From: Adiantum capillus-veneris
Taxonomy: Eukaryota; Streptophyta; Polypodiopsida; Polypodiales; Pteridaceae
Direction: 5' to 3'
Assembly: GCA_014529385.2 (NCBI GenBank)
Contig: CM043943.1
Coordinates: forward strand, 151,067,092-151,131,091
DNA length: 64,000 nucleotides
Shown: positions 31,501 to 45,006 of the stretch, in pieces
How positions within the stretch are numbered: position 1 is the stretch's first letter
Layout: the number at the start of each line of letters is the position of its first letter
Made by a program: the position numbers and the translations under genes
Notes under the pieces: model-generated
The model's input: only the letters and a program-made list of their open reading frames with translations
What the model was told of the DNA's origin: nothing
Database searches by the model: none

Positions 31501-34500
31501 TTCAATGGAGCCTATCTTGGATAAATGGTGGAGCATCCTTCTCTACATGTTTCAATGGTGCCTAGCTTCAGCAAGTGGTGAACCTTTGCTTCTCTCTATC
31601 TTTCAATAGAGTTAGCTTGGACAAGTGGTGGACCTTGGAACCAAACCCCCATGTAAAACCTATCATGGTCACTCCAAGTGGTGAGAAAGAATAAACTTTA
31701 AGATATAGCTTTATAGGTTGGACATGTGGTGGACCTTAACACCGAGATATTATTAATATAATGACATAGAGTGAAAAAGTGTTGAATCTTGAGAGCAGAC
31801 CACTCATGCTACTAGCGATAATAGCTTGGACAAGTGGTGGACCTTGAATGTAAAATCCCCATGTACAAAATAACGTGGGTTTAAGGTATTTCGATGGAGG
31901 CTAGCATCTTGGAGACACGGTGCAGCTTGCTTCTCTTCATGTTTCAATGGAGTCTATCTTGGACAAATGGTGGAGCATCCTTCTATCCATGTTCCAATCG
32001 ACCCTAGCTTGGACAAGTGGTGGACTGTTGTTTCTCTCTATGTTTCAATAGACTTAGCTTGGACAAGTGGTGGACCTTGGAACCAAACCCCCATGTAAAA
32101 CCTATCACGGTCACTCCAAGTGGTGAGAAAAAATAACCCTTAAGATATAGCCTTATAGGTTGGACAAGTGGTGGACCTTAACACCCAGATATTCTTAATA
32201 TAATGACAGACTGTGAAAAAGTGGCGAATCTTGAGACCAAACCACTGATGCTACTAGTGTTAATAGGTTGGACAAGTGGTGGACCTTGAATGTAAACCCC
32301 CCATGTTTCCATAGAGTTAGCTTCGACAAATGGTGGAGCCTAGTTTGGACAAGTGGTGGACCTTTGCTTCTCTCTATGAGAAGAATAGAGTTAGCTTCCA
32401 TAAGTGGTGGACCTTGGAATCAAACCTCCATGTAAAACATATCATGGACATTTCAAGTGGTGAGAAAGAATAAACTTTAAGATATACCCTTATCGGTTGG
32501 ACAAGTGGTCGACCTTAACACCCAAATCTTCTTAATATAATGACATAAAGTGGAAAAGTCGTGAATCTTGATACCAAACCACTCATGCTACTAGAGATAA
32601 TAGACTGGACAAGTGGTGGACCTTGAATGTAAACCCCCCATGTACAAAATATCGTGGGTTTAAGGTATTTCAATGGATCGTTGCATCTTGGAGACATGGT
32701 GCAGCTCGCTTCTCTTCATGTTTCAATGGAGCCTATCTTGGAAAAATGGTGGAGCATTCTTCTCTCCATGTTTCAATGGACCCTAGCTTGGACAAGTGAT
32801 GGACCTTTGCTTCTCTCTATGTTTCAATAGAGTTAGCTTGGACAAGTGGTGGACCTTGGAACCAAACCCCAATGTAAAACCTATCATGGTCACTCCAAGT
32901 GGCGACAAAGGATACCCTTTAAGATATAGCCTTATAGGTTGGACAAGTGGTCGACCTTAAAACCCAGATCTTCTTAATATAATGACATAGAGTGGAAAAG
33001 TGGTGAACCTTGACACCAAACCACTCATGCTACTAGGGATAATAGGTTGGACAAGTGGTGGACCTTGAAAGTAAACCCCCCATGTACGAAATATCGTGGG
33101 TTTAAGGTATTTCAATGGAGCCTTTCATCTTGGATACATGGTGTAGCTTGCTTCTCTTCATTTTTCAATGGGGCTTATCTTGCACAAATAGTGGAGCATC
33201 CTTCTCTCCATGTTTCAATGGACCCTAGCTTGGATAAGTGGTGGACCTTTGCTTCTCTCTAAGTTTCAATAGAGTCTGAGCTTGGACAAGTGGTGGACCT
33301 TGTAACCAAACCCCCATGTAAAACATATCATGGTCACTCCAAGTGGCGAGAAAGAATACCCTTTAAGATATAGCCTTATAGGGTTGGACAAGTGGTGGAC
33401 CTTAACACCTAGATCTTCTTAAAATAATGACATAGAGTGGAAAAGTGGTGAACCTTGAGACCAAACCACTCATCCTACTAGCGCTAATAGCTTGGACAAG
33501 TAGTGGATCTTGGAACCAAACCCCCATGTATAACCTATCATGGTCACTCCAAGTGGTGAGAAAGAATACCCTTTACGATATAGCCTTATAGGGTTGGACA
33601 AGTGGTGGACCTTAACACCTAGATCTTCTTAATATAATGACATAGAGTGGAAAAGTGGTGAACCTTGAGACCAAACCACTCATGATACTAGCGATAATAG
33701 GTTGGACAAGTGGAGGACCTTGAATGTAAACCCCCATGTAAAACCTATCATGGTAACTCCAAGTGGTGAGAAAGAGTAAAGTTTAAGATATACCCTTATA
33801 GTTTGGACAAGTGGTGGACCTTGGAACCAAACCCCCATGTACGAAATATCATGGGTTTAAGATATTTAAATGGATCCTAGCATCTTGGAGACATGGTGTA
33901 GCTTGCTTCTCTTCATGTTTCAATGGAGCGTATCTTGGACAAATGGTGGAGCATCCTTCTCTCCATGTTTCAATGGAGCCTAGCTTGGACAAGTGGTGGA
34001 CCTTTGCTTCTCTCTATGTTTCAATAGAATTAACTTGGACAAAAGGGTGGACCTTGGAACCAAACCCCCATGTAAAATCTATAATGGTAACTCCAAGTGG
34101 TGAGAAAGAAAAAAGTTTAAGATATAGCCATTTAGGTTGGACAAGTGGTGGACCTTAACACCCAGATATTCTTAATATAATGACATAGAGTGAAAAAGTG
34201 GTGAATCTTGAGACCAAACCACTCATGCTACTAGCGTTAATAGGTTGGACAAGTGGTGGACCTTGAATGTAAACCCCCCATGCTTCAATAGAGTAAGCTT
34301 CGACAAATGGTGGAGCATCCTTCTCTCCATGTTTCAATAGAGCCTAGCTTGGACAAGTGGTGGACCTTTGCTTCTCTCTGTGAGAAGAATAGAGTTAGCT
34401 TGGATAAGTGGTGGACCTTGGAACCAAACCCCCATGTAAAAATTATCATGGACATTTCAAGTGGTGAGAAAGAATACCCTTTAAGATACACCCTTATAGG

Positions 34501-37500
34501 TTGGACAAGTGGTCGACCTTAACACCCAGATCTTCTTAATATAATGACATAGTGTGGAAAACTTCTGAATCTTGAGACCAAACCACTCATGCTACTAGGG
34601 ATAATATCTTGGACAAGTGGTGGACCTTGACTTTAAACCCCACATGTAAAAGATATCGTGGGTTTAAGGTATTTCAATGGATCCTAGCATCTTGGAGACA
34701 TGGTGCAGCTTGCTTCTTTTCATGTTTCAATGAAGCTTGTCTTTAATCAATGGGGGATCATCCTTCTCTCCATGTTTCAATGGAGCCTAGCTTGGACAAG
34801 TGGTGGACCTTTGCTTCTCTCTATGTTTCCAAAGAGTTAGCTTGGACATGTGGTGGACCTTGGAACGAAACCCCCATGTAAAACAAATCATGGTCATTCC
34901 AAGTGGTGATAAATAATACCCTTTAAGATCTAGCCTTATAGGTTGGACAAGTGGTCGACCTTAAAACCTAGATCTTCTTAATATAACGACATAGAGTGGA
35001 AAAGTGGTGAATCTTGAGACCAAACCACTCATGCTACTAAGGATAATAGGTTGGACAAGTGGTGGAACTTGAAAGTAAACCTCCCATGTAAGAAATATCA
35101 TGGGTTTAAGGTATTTCAATGGAGGCTAGCATCTTGGAGACATGGTGCAGCTTGCTTCTCTTCAGGTTTCAATGGATCCTATCTTGCACAAATGGTGGAG
35201 CATCTTTCTCTCCATGTTTCAATGGAGCCTAGCTTGGACAAGCGGTGGACCTTTCCTTCACACTATGTTTCAATAGAGTTAGCTTGGACAAGTGGTGGAC
35301 CTTCGAACAAAACCCCCATGTAAAACCTATTATGGTAACTCCAAGTGGTGATAAAGAATAAAGTTTAAGATATAGCCTTATACGTTGAACAAGTGGTGAA
35401 CCTTAACACCCAGATATTCTTAATATAATGACATGGAGTGAAAAAGTGGTGCATCTTGAGACCAAACCACTCATGCTACTAGAGATAATAGGTTGGACAA
35501 GTAGTGGACCTTGAATGTAAACCCCCCATGTACGAAATTTCATGGGTTTAAGGTATTTCAATGGAGCCTAGCATCTTGGAGACATGGTGTAGCTTGCTTC
35601 TCTTCATGTTGCAATGGAGCGTATCTTGGCCAAATGGTGGAGCATCCTTCTCTCCATGTTTCAATGGACCTTAGCTTGGACAAGTGGTGAACCTTTGCTT
35701 CTCTCTAAGTTTCAATAGAGTCTGAGCTTGGACAAGTGGTGGACCTTGGAACCAAACCCCCATGTAAAACATATCATGGTCACTCCAAGTGGCGAGAAAG
35801 AATACCCTTTAAGATATAGCCTTATAGGTTGGACAAGTCGTGGACCTTAACACCCAGATCTTCTTAATATAATGCAATACAGTGGAAAAGTGGTGAACCT
35901 TAAGACCAAACCCCTCATGCTACTAGCGATACTAGGTTGGACAAGTGGTGGAACTTGAATGTAACCCCCTATGTAAGAAATATCGTGGGTTTAAGGTATT
36001 TCAATGAAGTATAGCATCTTGGAGACATGGTGCAGCTTGCTTCTCTTCATGTTTCAATGGAACCTATCTTGGATAAATAGTGGAGCATCCTTCTCTCCAT
36101 GTTTCAATGGACCTTAGCTTGGACAAGTGGTGGACCTTTTCTTCTCTCTATGTCTCAATAGAGTTATCTTGGACAAGTGGTGGACCTTGGAACCAAACCC
36201 CCATGTAAAACCTATCATGGTCAATCCAAGTGGTGAGAAACAATACCCTTTAACATATAGCCTTATAGGTTGGAAAAGTGGTGGACTTTAACACCCAGAT
36301 CTTCCTAATATAATGACATAGAGTGGAAAAGTGGTGAATCTTGAGACAAAACCACTCATTCTACTAATGATAATAGGTTGGACAAGTGGTGGACCTTAAA
36401 TCTAAACCCCCCATGTACGAAATATCATGGGTTTAAGATGTTTCAATGGAGCCTAACATTTTGGAGACATGGTGCAGATTGATTCTCTTCATGTTTCAAT
36501 CGAACTTGGCTTGGACAAATGGTGGAGCATCCTTCTCTCCATGTTTCAATGGAGCCTAGCTTGGACAAGTGGTGGACCTTTGCTTCTCTCTATGTTTCAA
36601 TAGAGTCTGAGCTTGGACAAGTGGTGGACCTTAACACCTAGATCTTGTTAATATAATGACATAGAGTGGAAAAGTGGTGAATCTTGAGACCAAACCACTC
36701 ATGCTACTAGGGATAATAGGTTGGACAAGTGGTGGACCTTGAATTTAAACCCGACGTATACAAAATATCGTGGGTTTAAGGTATTTCAATGGAGCCTAGC
36801 ATCTTGGAGACATGGTGCAGCTTGCTTCTCTTCAGGTTTCAATGGATCCTATCTTGCACAAATGGTGGAGCATCTTTCTCTCCATGTTTCAATGGAGCCT
36901 AGCTTGGACAAGCGGTGGACCTTTCCTTCACACTATGTTTCAATAGAGTTAGCTTGGACAAGTGGTGGACCTTCGAACAAAACCCCCATGTAAAACCTAT
37001 TATGGTAACTCCAAGTGGTGATAAAGAATAAAGTTTAAGATATAGCCTTATACGTTGAACAAGTGGTGAACCTTAACACCCAGATATTCTTAATATAATG
37101 ACATGGAGTGAAAAAGTGGTGCATCTTGAGACCAAACCACTCATGCTACTAGAGATAATAGGTTGGACAAGTAGTGGACCTTGAATGTAAACCCCCCATG
37201 TACGAAATTTCATGGGTTTAAGGTATTTCAATGGAGCCTAGCATCTTGGAGACATGGTGTAGCTTGCTTCTCTTCATGTTGCAATGGAGCGTATCTTGGC
37301 CAAATGGTGGAGCATCCTTCTCTCCATGTTTCAATGGACCTTAGCTTGGACAAGTGGTGAACCTTTGCTTCTCTCTAAGTTTCAATAGAGTCTGAGCTTG
37401 GACAAGTGGTGGACCTTGGAACCAAACCCCCATGTAAAACATATCATGGTCACTCCAAGTGGCGAGAAAGAATACCCTTTAAGATATAGCCTTATAGGTT

Positions 37501-40480
37501 GGACAAGTCGTGGACCTTAACACCCAGATCTTCTTAATATAATGCAATACAGTGGAAAAGTGGTGAACCTTAAGACCAAACCCCTCATGCTACTAGCGAT
37601 ACTAGGTTGGACAAGTGGTGGAACTTGAATGTAACCCCCTATGTAAGAAATATCGTGGGTTTAAGGTATTTCAATGAAGTATAGCATCTTGGAGACATGG
37701 TGCAGCTTGCTTCTCTTCATGTTTCAATGGAACCTATCTTGGATAAATAGTGGAGCATCCTTCTCTCCATGTTTCAATGGACCTTAGCTTGGACAAGTGG
37801 TGGACCTTTTCTTCTCTCTATGTCTCAATAGAGTTATCTTGGACAAGTGGTGGACCTTGGAACCAAACCCCCATGTAAAACCTATCATGGTCAATCCAAG
37901 TGGTGAGAAACAATACCCTTTAACATATAGCCTTATAGGTTGGAAAAGTGGTGGACTTTAACACCCAGATCTTCCTAATATAATGACATAGAGTGGAAAA
38001 GTGGTGAATCTTGAGACAAAACCACTCATTCTACTAATGATAATAGGTTGGACAAGTGGTGGACCTTAAATCTAAACCCCCCATGTACGAAATATCATGG
38101 GTTTAAGATGTTTCAATGGAGCCTAACATTTTGGAGACATGGTGCAGATTGATTCTCTTCATGTTTCAATCGAACTTGGCTTGGACAAATGGTGGAGCAT
38201 CCTTCTCTCCATGTTTCAATGGAGCCTAGCTTGGACAAGTGGTGGACCTTTGCTTCTCTCTATGTTTCAATAGAGTCTGAGCTTGGACAAGTGGTGGACC
38301 TTAACACCTAGATCTTGTTAATATAATGACATAGAGTGGAAAAGTGGTGAATCTTGAGACCAAACCACTCATGCTACTAGGGATAATAGGTTGGACAAGT
38401 GGTGGACCTTGAATTTAAACCCGACGTATACAAAATATCGTGGGTTTAAGGTATTTCAATGGAGCCTAGCATCTTGGAGACATGGTGCAGCTTGCTTCTC
38501 TTCAGGTTTCAATGGATCCTATCTTGCACAAATGGTGGAGCATCTTTCTCTCCATGTTTCAATGGAGCCTAGCTTGGACAAGCGGTGGACCTTTCCTTCA
38601 CACTATGTTTCAATAGAGTTAGCTTGGACAAGTGGTGGACCTTCGAACAAAACCCCCATGTAAAACCTATTATGGTAACTCCAAGTGGTGATAAAGAATA
38701 AAGTTTAAGATATAGCCTTATACGTTGAACAAGTGGTGAACCTTAACACCCAGATATTCTTAATATAATGACATGGAGTGAAAAAGTGGTGCATCTTGAG
38801 ACCAAACCACTCATGCTACTAGAGATAATAGGTTGGACAAGTAGTGGACCTTGAATGTAAACCCCCCATGTACGAAATTTCATGGGTTTAAGGTATTTCA
38901 ATGGAGCCTAGCATCTTGGAGACATGGTGTAGCTTGCTTCTCTTCATGTTGCAATGGAGCGTATCTTGGGCAAATGATGGAGCATCCTTCTCTCCATGTT
39001 TCAATGGACCCTAGCTTGGACAAGTGGTGGACCTTTGCTTCTCTCTAAGTTTCAATAGATTCTAAGGTGGGACATGTGGTGGACCTTGGAACCAAACCCC
39101 CATGTAAAACATATCATGGTCACTCCCAAGTGGTGAGAAAGAATACCCTTTAAGATATAGCATTATAGGTTGGACAAGTGGCGGACCTTAACACCCAGAT
39201 CTTCTTAATATAATGCCATACAGTGGAAAAGTGGTGAACCTTAAGACCAAACCCCTCATGCTACTAGCGATACTAGGTTGGACAAGTGGTGGACCTTGAA
39301 TGTAACCCCCTATGTAAGAAATATCGTGGGTTTAAGGTATTTCAATGAAGCCTAGCATCTTGGAGACATGGTGCAGCTTGCTTCTCTTCATGTTTCAATG
39401 GAACCTATGTTGGATAAATAGTGGAGCATCCTTCTCTCCATGTTTCAATGGACCTTAGCTTGGACAAGTGGTGGAACTTTGCTTCTCTCTATGTTTCAAC
39501 AGAGTTAGCTTGGACAAGTGGTGGACCTTGGAACCAAACCCCCATGTGAAACCTATCATGGTCATTCCAAGTGGTGAGAAAGAATACCCTTTAAGATATA
39601 GCCTTATAGGTTGGACAAGTGGTGGACTTTAACACCCAGATCTTCTTAATATAATGACATAGAGTGGAAAAGTGGTGAATCTTGAGAAAAAACCACTCAT
39701 GCTACTAATGATAATAGGTTGGACAAGTGGTGGACCTTTAATGTAAACCCCCCATGTACGAAATATCATGGGTTTAAGATATTTCAATGGAGCCTAGCAT
39801 TTTTGAGACATGGTGCAGATTGATTCTCTTCATGTTTCAATCGAACCTGGCTTGGACAAATGGTGGAGCATCCTTCTCTCCATGTTTCAATGGAGCCTAG
39901 CTTGGACAAGTGGTGGACCTTTGCTTCTCTCTATGTTTCAATAGAGTCTGAGCTTGGACAAGTGGTGGACCTTAACACCTAGATCTTGTTAATATAATGA
40001 CATAGAGTGGAAAAGTGGTGAATCTTGAGACCAAACCACTCATGCTACTAGGGATAATAGGTTGGACAAGTGGTGGACCTTGAATTTAAACCCGACATAT
40101 ACAAAATATTGTGGGTTTAAGGTATTTCAATGGAGCCTAGCATCTCGGAGACATGGTGCAATTTGCTTTTCTCCATGTTTCAATGGAGCCTATTTTGGAC
40201 AAATGGTGGAGCATCCTTCTCTCCATGTTTCAATGGACCCTAGATTGGACAAGTGATGGACCTTTTCTTCTCTCTATGTTTCAATAGAGTTAGCCTATAT
40301 TAGACAATTAGTAGACCTTGAATCTCTCCATGTTGTCTAGAGCTGAGCTTGGACAAGTGGTGGACCCTACCTCTCCCTTCCCTTAGTTTACTAGCTTAAA
40401 AGATCACTATGTATACTTGCTTAGATCTAGCTTGAACAAGTGGTGGATCTTGTATTCACATAAACTTAATCCATTACAAA
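28560..40480 (+). repeat. Major satellite array with composite units of about 440 bp, plus orientation
   Basis: The base monomer is about 50 bp and carries the core CTTGGACAAGTGGTGGACC followed by a TTTCAATGGA-type block. Monomers with distinct tails follow in a fixed order. The tails start with AACACCCAGAT, then GAATGTAAACCCC, then the CATGGTGCAGCTTGC variant, CAAATGGTGGAGCATCC, TTTGCTTCTCTC and GGAACCAAACCCCCATG. One composite unit is about 440 bp; the last tail recurs at 29133, 29577, 29994, 30355, 30797, 31193 and 31635. Units are diverged in most of the block but look identical in 35127-38968. Apparent frames such as MDKWWTLNVNPP are repeat translation and not genes. Confidence 0.95.
35127..38968 (+). 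repeat. Higher-order array of 1670-bp units, about 2.3 identical copies
   Basis: The phrase TTCAGGTTTCAATGGATCCT occurs at 35161, 36831 and 38501, exactly 1670 bp apart. All lines compared between copies match base for base. Copy identity starts near 35127 and is lost near 38968. Each unit contains about four composite satellite units. Confidence 0.9.
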
Positions 40481-40522
40481 AAAGTATATGTTAAAATAAC
40501 ATTTGGTTTTTTTTTGTTTCAG

Positions 40523-41310
40523 GAAAGATGGCTCCAAAAAAACAGGTTGCAAGGGTTGCTGTCTCAGTTGACTATACTTGCAATGATCTGAGGAAATGGT
40601 ATTTGGACATACATGGTATAGAGGGTGCACAATTTCATAAGGTGCATCTATTTTTTGCCAAAAAGTAGAATGACAGCTTGTTTGAAGATGTTGGACAAGT
40701 TGTGGAAGCATCTGTCTTTGTAGTTGATAGTCATCCGGAGGTGGAATGCATTGACATTCTAGTTCCAATGAATCTAGAATTTCAACTATCTCCAGGAGCA
40801 TATGCATTGGAGCGCATGTCTAGAAACAAAGAAGAGACAATGTTTTCTCGACGATGGAAGTTTGCAGAATCAAATCCAAATATCACAGCAGATCAACTTC
40901 AAAGCTCCATCATTGCCACACTACAACGAAAAATTGTGAAAGCTTCACGACCACCATCCACAAAGAAGCAAGCAAAAGTGCAGAAAGTAGCAGCTAAGCA
41001 AACTAGTTCCATTTTGGATGTAGACAAAGCATCTTTGGCATCCTCATCAACAGAGGGTTCAATGTCAAAGATGAGAATTGTGGATCTAGATGTTTTAGAA
41101 GCTGAGGCCATGAAAGGACAAGAAAAAGATACAGGTGGAATGAATAAGTACATAAACTATTTTCCTTTTCAATATAGGGAATTTGATATCCCTATTCAAA
41201 ATTGTTGGCTTGCTCCTGATCACTATAATGCACGTATTATGGATAAAAAACACGCTGAAAGTGTGTTATTTGGATTTTCACGGAGTACGACCAAGCCTAC
41301 AGCATGTGCA
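40523..41310 (+). pseudogene. First exon part of a decayed gene, possibly ParB-like (interrupted by an LTR element)
   Basis: A T-rich tract and CAG acceptor end at 40522; the exon starts GAAAG then ATG at 40528 (MAPKKQVARVAV). The frame has TAG at 40666-40668 and then is open to 41310. It is rich in Lys, Gln and Ser in the middle (KKQAKVQKVAAKQ) and more conserved-looking at the end (DIPIQNCWLAPDHYNARIM). At 41310 a retroelement starts; the same frame resumes at 47950. Beyond the junction WILDG-stop-HSIYAAK resembles the DGxHR signature of ParB-like domains, with the stop in place of Gln. The ParB link is weak. Confidence 0.5.
41306..41310 (+). repeat. Target site duplication, left copy
   Basis: GTGCA directly before the left LTR, matched by GTGCA at 47945-47949. 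Confidence 0.85.
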
Positions 41311-41975
41311 TGTAAGGTCTCTGACCCCAACCAAAAAGAGCACCCTTGTACCATGAAATGATCATAATGGAAAAAGTTACTATTTTTAGCAGTTTTCCGA
41401 ATTCTGTCAGTGCCATGATGTTTAGAATGTTATAAAGCTTCAAAATGTAAATTAAAATAATTTTTATGAAAATTTTTCAAATATAGTAAGTTTTTGGTCA
41501 CCCGACCCGTCTAGTTTTGACCGTCTCGAAAAACTGCACCCGTACTCCAAATTTGAAAAAAATGCATTTTTGGACCCCAAGGACTGCTAAATATGGCAGG
41601 TACTCGGGCCAGTACGCCTTAGTTAGAGCTCAGTATAGCAATTTACGGCATCAAGATCCGACTCGTATGACCCATTTTAGCCTAAAACCCATTTTTCATA
41701 AAATTGTCCGGGGAGGCACCGGAGCCCGAGGCTGTGTGGGAACAGGTTCCAGTCCACTCCAGCTCAACTTTAGTAGCTAGGGGTCGCCTTCTCTCTTTGT
41801 GGGAGTCCTGGGAGAGTTTCCAAGCCAGTAACTAAGTGTCAGAGCCAGTTAACCAAGCCAACTGGACACTTGGTGGGTAGGGGAACTAGACTTGCCAATG
41901 CAGAGACTCAGTGCTCCCCCAGATGCAAATAGCAAGGCTGGTCAATTTTCAGCCTGTAGGAGCCTATTTAAAGGC

Positions 41976-42025
<50 letters not shown>

Positions 42026-43560
42026 ACAAGCTCACACACCCACATAGTGCACACACACACACACACACACCTACACACACCTTGGGGAGGTGCTGCCGGT
42101 ACACACACCTTTTGAAGGAGAAGCAAGGAGGGAGGTGCTGTCGAATTCTTGTCTCAAGAAGCTCCATTAGATCAGAGAATCGAGAAGATTATTAGCCCTT
42201 AATCACGGTAACCACGGTTTAATTAATGCCTTCTGTAAATTCTTTTCATTATCATCTAAATTCCTCGTCTATTATGCTTACTCCTAGTCGTAATTCTCTA
42301 TAATTACTCTCTAAATTCTCCTTAACCATGTTCTAATATGTAATCATTACACCATAGCTGATTTATCAGCCATCCATGATCTTTAATTAATGATTAGTGC
42401 ATGATTAATAGAATTTTCTCTCTCTAGATAGCATAGTAATCAACCAGTAAGCCGGTAATTGTGTAGACCGCTCTTTTCTCCAAGCTAATTATTTAAAGTA
42501 GTGAGTAAAATGTCCCCAGTTAAGAGAACTCTCTTCGGTGGTGCCCACGACCACGAGGCAGGAACGAGCAATACAAATGGAAAAGGAAAAGCTCCCATGG
42601 TCGAACAAGCACCAGCCATCTCACGAGCCAATGACGAAGAAATGGAAGAGGTAGATCACAGTTTTATTCAATTTGTTTAATTTAACATTGCATACGTTGA
42701 GCTAGGAATGAACATATCCCCAAACATGTTGGAGAAATCCGACGGAAACCTCGGCAATTGAATTCATTTGTATATTAAAGTCTAAAGTAGGAAAGAAATG
42801 ATTGACGGATATACTGTTTGCAATAGGAAAGAATGTCTGCTAGGTTAAGCGGTGGGAATGTTCATGTCGTGCTTTCTATGCGGTGGACATACCTAGTTGT
42901 ATGGGCAGCTAGGCGACAACGGGAGGAGTAAACTCTCGCTGGAGGGGGGATGTTGTACCTCCAGAACATTGGAATTTTAATATATAAGTTTGAGTAGAAT
43001 TTTTACTGGACTACTGTCTTGGTGCCATTTGAAATACTAATTGAAGGGTTGTTTTAACGAACAATGTGATTCGAAATTAAACAAGGAATCTTTATGTTGA
43101 ACAATTTTTGTGGTAGTAATTAGGTCACACAAGGAAGTGTGAGTGTTGGGGTGGAAAGTGGGGGCTTGGCTCAGGTTGCCAATGCCTACGAGATGGGTGG
43201 TCTCGATTGGTCGGGAACTCTCTGTCCCCATAGTGCTGACTTCGATATTAGTAACACTCATTGCCCCTAGGGCGGCGAAGTCTCAAGTGTACGTGCCTCT
43301 GAAACATGGGAAAAAAGGCACTCGGGATTTCTCTCCTCTTGGAAGGTGGGTCTTAGTATCGCTAGATAGGTTAAGTATGCTTCCCCTGCGAGGTGGAGCT
43401 AGATCTCATTACTAGTAGGCTCGAACTCGACTCACTTTGTGATGAGAGATCGTCCGCTAGTTGAACCCTGAACCACTTTGTTTGCTTCCGCTATAGATCT
43501 AGTGGCCACCAGGTTCACCATCAAATCCGCCATTTGATACGGCGGGGTGGGGACCTCACA
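41311..43560 (+). repeat. Left LTR
   Basis: Starts TGTAAGGTCT and ends GGACCTCACA, 2250 bp. It has a TATTTAAAGG promoter box at 41965 followed by a CA microsatellite (about 41980-42075). Compared with the right LTR it lacks about 390 bp at 42470 and about 140 bp at 42845. The latter loss lies between copies of a CTGGTTAAGCGGTGG repeat. Confidence 0.9.
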
Positions 43561-43562
43561 CC

Positions 43563-43574
43563 TGGTATCAGAGC
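43563..43574 (+). promoter_or_regulatory. Primer binding site, tRNA-iMet type
   Basis: TGGTATCAGAGC, the standard plant initiator-methionine tRNA primer site, 2 nt after the left LTR. Confidence 0.9.
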
Positions 43575-44074
43575 CAGGTTTACGAACTGGAAAAATAATG
43601 TTGTTTGAAATTTTGAAAAATAAGGGAAAGTAGGATAGCTCGTACACAAGCTTGAGCATGATGTTTCCCAGAATAATGACATTGGATTTGTATCGTGGAT
43701 TGTCTTCTGAGTGATGTAAAGAGTTTTACTCGTTGAGCTTGTTGGAATTCAATGGGTTCCACATGATGTTTTTTGAGAAGTCGTTGGTGTAACTAGTGCT
43801 GCGGGCAGGTAGCTTGTTGATGCACATTAAGTTATAAGTATGGATCAAACCTCTTGAGTAAAGTTTTTACCATTATTTATCGAACAGTTTTGGATGTATT
43901 CAATGGAATTTAAATGGTGGAATGGTTAAAATCCTTTGTGATAGCTGTACAGATTAAGTAGGCTGGTTAAGCCCAAAAAGTTAAATTTCTTCTTGAGTAT
44001 GGAAAAGCCTAGGTTCATTTGAGAAGAGTGCTATAGTAATGAGTTTTATACCATTGGATAGGTACCTATTGCGC

Positions 44075-45006
44075 TATATACCGCCGTTCAAGAGAAAAAG
44101 CTTCTCCTTAAGCAAGCTCAGCCTCCAACCTTTAAAGGCGAAGGGGCAAATGTGGAAAGAGATGCAGAAGTATGGATGGAGGCTATGGATGACTATTTTG
44201 AAGCTGCGAGAACTCAACCCGAGAACCAAACCATGCTTGCAATGTTCCGCTTGTCTGGTGATGCCAAGATCTGGTGGAAACAACATTGCACGGACTTGGA
44301 TATCAAGGGATCTTCCCACTCATGGGAAGACATCAAGGCTGCTGTGATGGAGCGATACTTACCACCCGCCTATAAAACCTTGAAGATGAACGAGTTCTTT
44401 TCCCTTCGGCAGCTGACTTCATCTGTCGAAGAATATTATTCAAAGTTTGTCACTCTTCGGAGATATGCTCCTAAGATGACATTGGAACAACAGGTAGCAC
44501 GGTTCTGCCAAGGACTCATCGACCCCCTAAACAACCGACTAGAAGCTCTCAGGCCAGCAACTCTGCAAGATGCCTTGTTAAGGGCCAAACCATTAGCTAA
44601 AGAGATTCAGAGGACTACCCAAGATAGTGAATACTATTTGTCAAAGAGGGCCAGGCCAGACAACTGGAATAACAGACCAATCAACCCTGCATACGGCCAT
44701 CGTCCAGTAGTGGCTACTACGGCAGCTACCGAGTTTCCCAATATAAGATGCTTTGAGTGCTAGGAGTATGGACATTACAAAAGTCGATGTCCAAAATGGA
44801 TTTCCCAAACATCTGGTGCTAATAATGTACCTCTGAACGTCAATGGGCGAGGTCAACCAAACGGAAGAGGAGGCCGAGGAAGAGGATACATAGGACAAGG
44901 AAGCGGAGCTTTCGCTAATGCCGCAGTGAGACAACCAACTGTGGGTGATGAAGCTGATGAGAGAGCAACAATGTATGATGCAACTGCTAATCCTAGTGAG
45001 CAATAA
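44075..45006 (+). pseudogene. Gag protein of the non-autonomous element
   Basis: A clear retrotransposon gag domain: RDAEVWMEAMDDYFEAARTQ, then MLAMFRLSGDAKIWWKQH, SWEDIKAAVMERYLPPAY and VEEYYSKFVTLRRYAP. It leads to a zinc knuckle CFEC-stop-EYGHYKSRC, in which TAG 44761-44763 stands at a position that allows Gln. The frame continues after the stop with an RGG-type basic tail (GRGGRGRGYIGQG) to TAA 45004-45006. The nucleocapsid would bind element RNA. One stop, plausibly CAG-to-TAG, is the only break seen. Confidence 0.88.

Noticed and set aside
28885-39048. Recurring open frames of about 60-115 residues with WWTLNVNPP or FQWSLASWRHG phrases
   Set aside because: They follow the satellite period, appear on both strands of the family and lack starts, codon bias or motifs; they are translated repeat.
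28560-40480. CRISPR array, because of regularly spaced short repeats
   Set aside because: The spacers are themselves repeated in fixed order and the host is a plant; this is a composite satellite.
43037-43415. Frames inside the left LTR (and copies in the right LTR)
   Set aside because: They lie on both strands of a long terminal repeat, contain no motif and vary with LTR indels.
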